Shown here: one piece after another, positions 1 through 5,092 of the stretch | Layout of the letters: each line of letters begins with the position of its first letter | Numbering within the stretch: position 1 is the stretch's first letter | Origin: JBGQJN01 sp964423175 | GTDB lineage: Bacteria; Patescibacteriota; Minisyncoccia; 2-02-FULL-40-12; IGHO2-01-FULL-4-A | Length of the DNA: 5,342 bases | Reading direction: 5' to 3' | Assembly: GCA_964423175.1 (NCBI GenBank) | Contig: CAYRDM010000038.1 | Span: 1 to 5,342, forward strand | Notes under the pieces: model-generated | The model's database searches: none | What the model was told of the DNA's origin: nothing | The model's input: only the letters and a program-made list of their open reading frames with translations | Position numbers and translations under genes: made by a program

Positions 1-1
1 C

Positions 2-115
2 GGGTCTCATGTGCCTGGTCTCAAATTGAGGTTGCAAACCATCGCTAAAGTGTTGGAGGGCAGCCGTTTTGTCGGGACTCATCATGAGTTCCAAAAGATC
101 ATACGAAATCTATAA
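2..115 (+). CDS. C-terminal end of an unidentified protein (partial)
   Basis: An open frame enters from the left edge and runs 37 codons to a TAA stop at 113-115. The other two forward frames close early in this stretch. A terminator-like structure begins about 10 nt later, which supports a real gene end. The visible tail starts GSHVPGLKLRLQTIAKVLEG and ends in a basic FQKIIRNL. The spacing of G-x3-P, a Leu-rich stretch and IAKVLE loosely recalls the last helices of XRE-type helix-turn-helix regulators or antitoxins. The match is only a pattern, with about one residue of misregister, and about 17 residues continue beyond it. I do not recognise the family. Coding status is fairly likely; function is unknown. 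Confidence 0.5.
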   Translation, partial: GSHVPGLKLRLQTIAKVLEGSRFVGTHHEFQKIIRNL

Positions 116-125
116 TCTAAAACCT

Positions 126-180
126 AACCCCGCATAGTAAGGAATCTATTATCCCAACTCTGCGGTTTTTTTATTTTTTA
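126..180 (+). terminator. Probable rho-independent terminator of the left-edge gene
   Basis: A CCGCA arm (130-134) pairs with TGCGG (161-165). AA/TT pairs (126-127 with 166-167) extend it after a two-base bulge. A long T-rich tract (166-180, interrupted by one A) follows directly. The loop is large (26 nt) with only a 3-bp inner helix (GGA 141-143 with TCC 152-154), so the stem is weak, but the T tract and its place about 10 nt after a stop codon fit termination of the rightward gene. Confidence 0.55.
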
Positions 181-190
181 ACAGATTTTT

Positions 191-253
191 ATAACTCATC
201 TCAATAAGTCAAAACCCGCAATCAGGTTTTGCTTAGCTGTTGAGCAGAGTTAT
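191..253. repeat. 63-nt imperfect inverted repeat (long hairpin)
   Basis: Four nested pairing blocks form one hairpin: ATAACTC (191-197) with GAGTTAT (247-253); CTCAA (200-204) with TTGAG (240-244); TAAG (205-208) with CTTA (232-235); and CAAAACC (210-216) with GGTTTTG (225-231). That gives 23 base pairs around an 8-nt loop, interrupted by a 2x2 internal loop, a single T bulge and a GCTG bulge. The basal arm contains the stop codon of the leftward glycosyltransferase (250-252). Neither strand has a T tract after the hairpin, so it is not a textbook intrinsic terminator. It may be a 3'-end stabilising hairpin, a weak terminator for the leftward transcript, or the relic of a small palindromic element. 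Confidence 0.6.
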
Positions 254-2070
254 TTAATATGATAGACGAAGATAGAATTACCTATAACTGTAACTGGTTG
301 ATATGAGTTTAACCAGAGATAATTGATTTTGTTGGGCATAACATCGGAACCTGCAGAACTCATTAGGAATGTAGCGGATACTGCAAGCCAGCCATCGGAT
401 TGATTGCGTATTTTAAAATCGTTGGCATCTTTGAATTTTGTTGAATATGCCCAAACATATTTTTCATGCAGATAATAAGAAGGGTCAGCCCAGCCGAAGT
501 AGTCAAATTCTATCTTAGAAATATTATTTTCATCTACCCACTTGCTGAACCTGATGAGATCTTGGCCCCAGTCTAAGTTAGAATCAACCACATATCTATA
601 TCCTCCGGGCGGTCCACCGGCCACCTGGTTAAAGTAGGTAAGGTAATAAGGGAATATTTTCAAATTTTCATAAACATGCCAGCCAAGAAGAACGGAAAGT
701 ATAAGAGAGCAGGCCATGAGCACATTCTTGCCTTTAATTTTTGCGCTCTCAATTACTTTTGAGATTTGGCCGGAGACCAAAAGAATTGCAAATGGGAATG
801 TCGGAAGCAGGTGGCGAACACCTATGTTGAGAGTACTTTTTATACTCAATGACCAATAAATAATGAGCCACAATATCATTGCTGATTCCTCCGTATGATT
901 ACGCATACGATGATAAGAACGGTTGACCCATTCTCTTAATGGATATCGTAATCTTGCCACCGCTGCCAGCAGAGCGATTATCACCAGTGTCCACCACGCA
1001 AGGGTTTCTTTTAGGAAATAGACAATCGGGAAATATAGATGATTCCCGTACCTGTCTATATTACCCAGGAAGTATGTGTCATGAGGTTCGCTTGTCTGAT
1101 GCAGGACCCTTAGAAAACCGAGCGCATACTCAGCCAATGGTCGTAAAACCGGATTCGAGGCAGCTTTTATTTCCAATTCCATGACAGAGCTGAATCTCAT
1201 GTAAGAGTCACCATAGATTGAGGTTAGGATTGATCTTGTGTCAGCGGCTTGGCGTAGAGGGGGATAGTTGTGCGTGTGGAAGAAATATACTGGCCACACG
1301 ATAAAAACTAAACCAATTATAAAAATAACAAAGGTTTGAAGCACGGTGTTAATCGAATTGTTAGTTTTTGTTCGAAACCAATTTTGATCATCTTTGGGTT
1401 TTTCAACAAAACCGTAGACTAATGAGAACAAGGAGAAGAACGGTACTAGAAGGAAGGTCGAAAATTTTAGTAACAGGGCAATGCCGAATGTCAGGGATGC
1501 CCAAATCATATTTTTTTTGTTTTTGTTTTTTAGGAATTTTATATAGAAATATGTCGCATAAAAAATTCCAAAAAGTGCGGCCATGTCAGTCGTTACCAGG
1601 CGCGAATGGGCGATTATGGTTGGAGAGAAGGCAAATAATATTAGAGCAGTAATTCCACCCGTGTCGCCGTATAATTTTTTACCCCATTTAAATATTAAAA
1701 CAGCCGATAAGATAAAGAATATTAAAAGTGGCAGTTTGACCAGGTGTCTTATAAGATCAGCATTGTTGCCGGAGTTAAATATGAGAAGGCGTCCGAAATC
1801 CCACTGGCCGTTTACATCTTCCTGCCAGAATCTAGATTCAAATGCTGTTTGTTTGATTGCTATAAAAAGTAAAGGAATTGCGGCGATGTCTTTTGCCAAA
1901 GGGGGATGTTCGGGATTGAGACGCATGTCCTGCTTTACCAAATAAGAATAGCCAGCGCCTATATGTGGGACTTCATCGACGATTATAGAGTCGTTCCAAA
2001 GACTTAAAATAGCTAGAACTACTGCCGAGGCTATTACTAATCCTGCAAAAATTTTTATTGATTTATTCAT
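250..2070 (-). CDS. GT-C fold membrane glycosyltransferase (PMT/ArnT-like, phospholipid carrier-dependent)
   Basis: A 606-residue polytopic membrane protein. Family members move a sugar from a polyprenyl-phosphate donor to a protein, lipid or glycan acceptor on the outer face of the cytoplasmic membrane. An N-terminal transmembrane segment (about 5-24) leads into the first outer loop with the hallmark VDE-x2-H motif (Asp32-Glu33, His36), then GAGYSYL and RLNPEHPPLAK (50-60). Further signatures are SPTIIAHSRLVTTD (149-162), GVRHLLPTFPF (417-427), a YYLTYFN segment (475-481) and DSNLDWGQDL (496-505). About ten more hydrophobic segments lie between residues 110 and 466, and the last 140 residues are mostly soluble. 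The length is normal for the family and all expected acidic residues are present. An in-frame TAA lies 12 nt upstream of the ATG, fixing the start region; no Shine-Dalgarno is visible. Sugar and acceptor cannot be deduced. It stands alone, with a separate promoter from the second glycosyltransferase. Confidence 0.9.
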   Translation of the reverse strand: MNKSIKIFAGLVIASAVVLAILSLWNDSIIVDEVPHIGAGYSYLVKQDMRLNPEHPPLAKDIAAIPLLFIAIKQTAFESRFWQEDVNGQWDFGRLLIFNSGNNADLIRHLVKLPLLIFFILSAVLIFKWGKKLYGDTGGITALILFAFSPTIIAHSRLVTTDMAALFGIFYATYFYIKFLKNKNKKNMIWASLTFGIALLLKFSTFLLVPFFSLFSLVYGFVEKPKDDQNWFRTKTNNSINTVLQTFVIFIIGLVFIVWPVYFFHTHNYPPLRQAADTRSILTSIYGDSYMRFSSVMELEIKAASNPVLRPLAEYALGFLRVLHQTSEPHDTYFLGNIDRYGNHLYFPIVYFLKETLAWWTLVIIALLAAVARLRYPLREWVNRSYHRMRNHTEESAMILWLIIYWSLSIKSTLNIGVRHLLPTFPFAILLVSGQISKVIESAKIKGKNVLMACSLILSVLLGWHVYENLKIFPYYLTYFNQVAGGPPGGYRYVVDSNLDWGQDLIRFSKWVDENNISKIEFDYFGWADPSYYLHEKYVWAYSTKFKDANDFKIRNQSDGWLAVSATFLMSSAGSDVMPNKINYLWLNSYQPVTVIGNSIFVYHIK

Positions 2071-2094
2071 TTGACTTTTTTATTAGTTTATTTT

Positions 2095-2123
2095 ATTGTA
2101 CAACACAGAGAACTTTAAAATAA
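2095..2123 (-). promoter_or_regulatory. Candidate promoter of the 606-residue glycosyltransferase
   Basis: On the minus strand a TACAAT -10 hexamer (2100 to 2095) sits 24 nt upstream of the ATG, predicting a leader of roughly 17 nt. The best -35 at 17-nt spacing is only TTATTT (2123 to 2118). There is no TGn extension. This is the only good -10 candidate close to the gene. Confidence is moderate because the local sequence is very AT-rich. Confidence 0.4.
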
Positions 2124-2124
2124 T
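2096..2124 (+). promoter_or_regulatory. Candidate promoter of the M50-like protease gene
   Basis: A -35-like TTGTAC (2096-2101) is followed after exactly 17 nt by AATAAT (2119-2124), which matches the -10 consensus at five of six positions. Transcription would start near 2131, just ahead of the TTG start at 2138 and about 60 nt ahead of the alternative ATG at 2192. The -35 shares the palindrome TTGTACAA with the -10 of the leftward gene, so the two promoters overlap. Confidence 0.4.
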
Positions 2125-2137
2125 ATGAGGTCATTGA

Positions 2138-2635
2138 TTGGGAGGAAAAAGATTCTGGAAATCTCTGAAGGATACTATTAGAGGTTTTTTTATGTTTTTT
2201 ATCATTTTTGTTATTGGTACTTATATCCATGAAATAGGACATTTCGTTGGGGCTAAGTTATTTGGGTTTGAAGTTGATAGGGTTGTTTTCGGCGATGCTA
2301 GAGTGGGTTTTAGATTCCAAAATACTAATTTTTGGTTCGGACCACCCTTAACAGAAAGTGATCTTAAGGGTATAGCCGCTTATGTAAAAATTAAAGGTCT
2401 CGATGAACTTGATGATGCCTTTGGATTTTCAAGAGTTAAAAAGGAAGAACTAGCCGTTATTTATTTTGCTGGGTTCTTTTTTGAACTTATGTTTTCGCTT
2501 TTCTTGGGCCAACTTTTTTTTAAAAATATGCCGAAAGATATCACACTGATTTATTTCATTTTAATATTTCTCACATGTTTTGCCGGTTCTTTCGCCGATT
2601 TTGTAAAAGCTATGATTGTTCTGGCCTATCCCTAA
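2138..2635 (+). CDS. Small M50-like (site-2-protease-type) membrane metalloprotease
   Basis: A 165-residue membrane protein from a TTG start, or 147 residues from ATG at 2192. The key feature is HEIGH (31-35 in the long form), the HExxH zinc-binding and catalytic motif, set at the end of a hydrophobic segment (about 17-30) as in intramembrane site-2-type proteases. A second hydrophobic segment carries AGFFFELMFSL (111-121), where site-2 proteases usually have a GPxxN-like motif. A third (about 135-163) carries AGSFADF (149-155), whose Asp154 is a likely third zinc ligand, comparable with the late Asp of minimal M50B/DUF3267-type proteins. There is no PDZ domain and the protein is short for the family. 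The start is uncertain: TTG gives a basic N-terminus (KRFWKSLKD) and a full-length first helix but has no upstream Shine-Dalgarno, whereas ATG 2192 has one but a short helix. Substrate unknown. It lies between two glycosyltransferase genes on the opposite strand. Confidence 0.75.
   Translation: MGGKRFWKSLKDTIRGFFMFFIIFVIGTYIHEIGHFVGAKLFGFEVDRVVFGDARVGFRFQNTNFWFGPPLTESDLKGIAAYVKIKGLDELDDAFGFSRVKKEELAVIYFAGFFFELMFSLFLGQLFFKNMPKDITLIYFILIFLTCFAGSFADFVKAMIVLAYP
2180..2184 (+). promoter_or_regulatory. Shine-Dalgarno-like AGAGG for an alternative protease start
   Basis: AGAGG lies 7 nt before the in-frame ATG at 2192, a good ribosome-binding arrangement and the only well-placed one in the window. 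It argues for a 147-residue protein starting MFFIIFVIG. A stronger GGAGG (2141-2145) sits just inside the TTG-started frame but has no in-frame ATG, GTG or TTG at suitable distance downstream. Confidence 0.4.
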
Positions 2636-2658
2636 AGCCCTGTTGGGCTTTTTATTTT
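2634..2658 (+). terminator. Rho-independent terminator of the protease gene, between convergent genes
   Basis: A perfect 7-bp stem AAAGCCC (2634-2640) with GGGCTTT (2645-2651) closes a TGTT loop and runs into a T-rich tract (to 2658). The 5' arm includes the last two bases of the protease TAA stop. The stop codon of the leftward glycosyltransferase (2652-2654) abuts the other arm. On the minus strand the hairpin is followed by only three T residues, so termination of the leftward transcript here would be weaker. Confidence 0.85.
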
Positions 2659-4169
2659 AATTCTAAAATTGTACTTCTTTTATCATAGCCCCCAGAGAGA
2701 TATTGGGATTCGTTCAAATAGTATATATTTTTTATTTTTTGTTTTTCTGGTATTTCGGTGTCAGTTAGAAACATTATCGTTTGAGCTTTGGCAGGTAAGC
2801 CGTCGATTAATTTGTTATCTCTGATTAGTATGTATATTTTATTTTTGTTAGACATTCGACTAATAACCGAACTTAATTCAATCGCTTTTTGATCGAATGC
2901 ATTTGCTGCAGCTGGATTACCCGCCCATTCCTTGAAATATCTATTGTACTCACTAACGGTTAAAGAGATTAGTAGGCAGATCAGGGCTATCAGAGCCGCT
3001 ATTGAGCTTTCTTTCATCCACCTATTTTTAATATGGAATTCATGAACATCTCTTGTATGATACCAATTGCCGATTTTATCAAGGATCCACCATAGCCCTT
3101 CGCCTGCCCAAATAAATACAACCGGACTGACTATCAGCATTTTTAAGCTATCGGGCAGGCCTTCATTTATGAATGCTATCGGAAGGATGCCTACAAAGAA
3201 CCAGGACATTAGCAAAATTTGTACTGTTGAGAAATGGCCATGGCGTTTTTTAATGGCAAAAATTTTAATCCAGCTCCTTAGAAAACCCAAAATAAATAAA
3301 ACACCAACGGGCCAAATCAAAAGTGGTTGCCCGGGTAAATTATGTAGCCAGTTGCTGTCTCCGCGGGAGTTGAAAGCCGTAAATAATAGTGCACTGTTTT
3401 TTAATAATGAAAGGAGCGGATTCGCAGTGTTAAAGATCGTTACGCTAGTTGTTTGATAGTACCAACTGACCCCATTGATAAGCGTCTTATAAACTAAGGG
3501 GATCACAAGTAACACCAGCACAACTAAAAAAAGGCCAAGACCACGGGTAATTTGATTTTTGGAGTGTTCGTATTTTTCATGTTCAAAGTCTTTTCTAACC
3601 GCATCCCAGTACGCCAGAAGCGCACACGCCAAAACTAAGAACATGAATAAGAATGAAGTGCCGGTATAAATACCTAGACCCCAGAAGATGGCGCTTAATC
3701 CGAAATTAAATAATTTTGACGATGATAGGCCTTTCCATAAAAAGTAAAATGACCAAATAAGAAAGAACGGCAAAATAACATCAGGCAGGCCCATTCTCGA
3801 AAAATTAACATGCCAAAAAGAAATAGCCATCAGATGGCTTGAAAGCGCAGCAATCTGCCAATTCAAAAGTTGTTTTGTTAGCAGGAAAAGACCCAAAACA
3901 CTTAAGATTCCTATCAATGCGGGCGCAACTCTGAGAGCCCAGATTTTCTTGCCAAAAATCCAAATTGAGACCGCCTGGATTTTATTGAAAGTCGTGTATG
4001 AAGATATTTTTTCTGATTTTATAGAAATATTTTCAAATAATCGACTCGCAGAATTACCTATTGCCGCTTCACCATAGTAAAGCCCGTTTGGGATAGAGTT
4101 AATTTTCTGTAGCCTAAAGAAAGAAGCGACGCACAGGATAATGAGTACTACCAGAAATTGTTTTTTCAT
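2652..4169 (-). CDS. GT-C-like membrane glycosyltransferase lacking the canonical first-loop Asp
   Basis: A 505-residue polytopic membrane protein of the PMT/ArnT-like type common in candidate phyla genomes. It has an N-terminal transmembrane segment (4-20), then an outer loop with IPNGLYYGEAAIGNSASRL (26-44). This corresponds to the usual GLYxDEAxIGxNAYS signature, but Gly33 replaces the catalytic-type Asp while Glu34 remains. Further family features are FGKKIWALRVAPALIG (72-87) and SFWHVNFSRMGLPD (117-130). About ten more membrane segments reach to about 405, followed by a soluble tail of about 100 residues. The expected role is sugar transfer from a polyprenyl-phosphate donor outside the membrane. 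The substitution and a seemingly short first loop (about 30 residues from SRL to the FGKK segment) leave activity open. An in-frame TAA directly precedes the ATG, so the start is firm. A strong extended -10 sits 7 nt upstream, indicating a leaderless mRNA. It converges on the protease gene with a 16-nt gap. Confidence 0.85.
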   Translation of the reverse strand: MKKQFLVVLIILCVASFFRLQKINSIPNGLYYGEAAIGNSASRLFENISIKSEKISSYTTFNKIQAVSIWIFGKKIWALRVAPALIGILSVLGLFLLTKQLLNWQIAALSSHLMAISFWHVNFSRMGLPDVILPFFLIWSFYFLWKGLSSSKLFNFGLSAIFWGLGIYTGTSFLFMFLVLACALLAYWDAVRKDFEHEKYEHSKNQITRGLGLFLVVLVLLVIPLVYKTLINGVSWYYQTTSVTIFNTANPLLSLLKNSALLFTAFNSRGDSNWLHNLPGQPLLIWPVGVLFILGFLRSWIKIFAIKKRHGHFSTVQILLMSWFFVGILPIAFINEGLPDSLKMLIVSPVVFIWAGEGLWWILDKIGNWYHTRDVHEFHIKNRWMKESSIAALIALICLLISLTVSEYNRYFKEWAGNPAAANAFDQKAIELSSVISRMSNKNKIYILIRDNKLIDGLPAKAQTIMFLTDTEIPEKQKIKNIYYLNESQYLSGGYDKRSTILELK

Positions 4170-4205
4170 TTATTAAATTATAACAACTGATGGCGGGATT
4201 TTAAA
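4170..4205 (-). promoter_or_regulatory. Extended -10 promoter giving a leaderless mRNA for the second glycosyltransferase
   Basis: On the minus strand TGT-TATAAT (4185 to 4177) is a perfect TGn-extended -10 box. With 17-nt spacing the -35 is TTTAAA (4205 to 4200), four of six consensus bases. Only 7 nt (TTAATAA) separate the -10 from the ATG, so transcription should begin at or next to the start codon. No Shine-Dalgarno is possible. Confidence 0.7.
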
Positions 4206-4251
4206 GTCATTTCCTCCACAGGCAGCCGTAGGAGAACTTATGGATAAATGA

Positions 4252-4287
4252 TTATTGGCTTTTGCGTTTTGTGATATAATGAATATA
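4252..4287 (+). promoter_or_regulatory. Extended -10 promoter giving a leaderless mRNA for the right-hand operon
   Basis: TGA-TATAAT (4272-4280) is a perfect TGn-extended -10. Six nt (GAATAT) separate it from the ATG at 4287, so the A of ATG is the expected transcription start. The -35 position (TTATTG, 4252-4257, 17-nt spacing) matches poorly, which is tolerable for an extended -10 promoter. It diverges from the glycosyltransferase promoter, with the two -10 boxes about 90 nt apart. Confidence 0.7.
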
Positions 4288-4721
4288 TGCAAGAAATTCC
4301 ACAGAATTTAGAGCAAGAAATAGCTCGAATAGAACAGGATTTGGCATCCAAAAGAGCTGCTCTTGAAAGTCAGCAAAAATCAGGTGAAATATCCGAAATA
4401 CCCCACGAGAAGGAAACCCTAAAAGAGATTATCAAAGAACAATATTCACCATCCTCATCTGTCCCGACACAACAGACTGACCAATCTCAACAAGTCCCTG
4501 TTGGGCAGAACTATTCAGCCAATTCCCCGTCCTATCTTTCGCCTGAATTAAAAGAAAAAGTTCAGACCCTTATAGATGCGGCCTTTAACAAGGGGCTGAC
4601 GGAGGCGTTGAAAGAAGCAAAAGCGACCAACAACGCGGCTTTGATAGATGCTTTTCACGATGCTCTTGTAGATGAGTTGTATGCTTATCTGGTGGAAAGA
4701 GGAAAACTCAAAAAAATATAA
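4287..4721 (+). CDS. Conserved hypothetical protein: coiled coil, Gln/Ser/Pro linker, helical C-terminal domain
   Basis: A 144-residue soluble protein with no signal peptide or membrane segment. Residues 6-32 form a likely coiled coil (LEQEIARIEQDLASKRAALE); residues 33-51 are charged. Residues 52-82 are a low-complexity Gln/Ser/Pro linker. Residues 83-144 form a compact helical domain beginning SYLSPELKEKVQTLIDAAF, with a conserved-looking core LIDAFHDALVDELYAYLVERG. I recall proteins of this shape from Parcubacteria-type genomes directly before a gene like the next one and an ATPase; the function is not known to me. The ATG is fixed by an in-frame TGA at 4272-4274 and the -10 box 6 nt upstream. 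It is the first gene of a three-gene operon, and the coiled coil plus flexible linker suggests an adaptor or oligomerising role for the membrane protein downstream. Confidence 0.8.
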   Translation: MQEIPQNLEQEIARIEQDLASKRAALESQQKSGEISEIPHEKETLKEIIKEQYSPSSSVPTQQTDQSQQVPVGQNYSANSPSYLSPELKEKVQTLIDAAFNKGLTEALKEAKATNNAALIDAFHDALVDELYAYLVERGKLKKI

Positions 4722-4723
4722 CC

Positions 4724-5092
4724 ATGGTATTGGAAGGTAAATCAAAATCAAAAATTGAGGACGAAAAACTTCTTGAGCAAGAGTTTTATGCCGCTTTAAA
4801 TCAGAAAATAAAAGGAAAAGAGTTTTTATTTGAAGCCGCTGGTACCTTGAGCGCCGAAGGTGGCAAGGTTTTGATTTCTCCAGAAGGCATAATTAAATCA
4901 GATGGATCGGAGGGGGTATTCTATAAAGATTGGGATTCTGTGGCAAAAGGATGGACAAGAACCTCTAAATTTATTACAAAAAGAGCCTTGTTAAATCAGG
5001 CGGGGATTAAAGCTATGGGCCGACATGTATTAGAAGGAATTAATGCCGAAGATAAAATTAAAGATCAACTTAAAAAAGACCTAAATTTCTAG
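4724..5092 (+). CDS. Conserved hypothetical small cytosolic protein, second gene of the operon
   Basis: A 122-residue soluble protein with no membrane segment and highly charged ends (KSKSKIEDEKLLEQEF near the start, EDKIKDQLKKDLNF at the end). The centre is probably beta-rich: EGGKVLISPEGIIKSDG (45-61), followed by FYKDWDSVAKGWTRTSKF (66-83) with two Trp residues, then a basic helix KRALLNQAGIKAMGRHVLEG (86-105). No known catalytic motif is visible. The start is 2 nt after the preceding stop. The nearest purine-rich sequence (GAGG, 4699-4702) is 21 nt away, too far for a normal ribosome-binding site, so translational coupling is likely. I recall similar proteins between the same neighbours in candidate phyla genomes but no assigned function. 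By position it may be a partner of the membrane protein that follows. Confidence 0.8.
   Translation: MVLEGKSKSKIEDEKLLEQEFYAALNQKIKGKEFLFEAAGTLSAEGGKVLISPEGIIKSDGSEGVFYKDWDSVAKGWTRTSKFITKRALLNQAGIKAMGRHVLEGINAEDKIKDQLKKDLNF

Noticed and set aside
3..23. Two copies of GGTCTCA (3-9 and 17-23)
   Set aside because: Only 7 nt each, inside a coding frame where they code for different residues; no third copy nearby, so probably chance.
939..1945. Three rightward open frames (939-1184, 1368-1652, 1583-1945) inside the first glycosyltransferase gene
   Set aside because: They lie antisense to a well-supported gene with family motifs throughout; their translations are rich in Arg, Pro and Cys, show no domain, and have no ribosome-binding or promoter signal.
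3067..3456. A 129-codon rightward open frame inside the second glycosyltransferase gene
   Set aside because: It is antisense to membrane-segment coding sequence and its translation resembles no protein; a shadow frame.
4178..4210. A 10-codon leftward frame (MTLKSRHQLL) behind a GGAGG, ending just before the second glycosyltransferase
   Set aside because: GGAGG is only 2 nt from the ATG, too close, and the frame overlaps the -10 box, so the main transcript would not contain it.
4240..4274. Two tiny rightward frames, MDK (4240-4251, with AGGAG 5 nt upstream) and MIIGFCVL (4248-4274), joined by ATGA
   Set aside because: They sit upstream of the strong -10 box that serves the operon and have no clear promoter of their own; the Shine-Dalgarno match is probably chance or a relic.
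4548..4751. A 67-codon leftward open frame across the end of the coiled-coil gene
   Set aside because: It overlaps two well-supported rightward genes and their junction; the Phe/Tyr/Ile-rich translation is what the complement of a Lys/Glu-rich gene gives.
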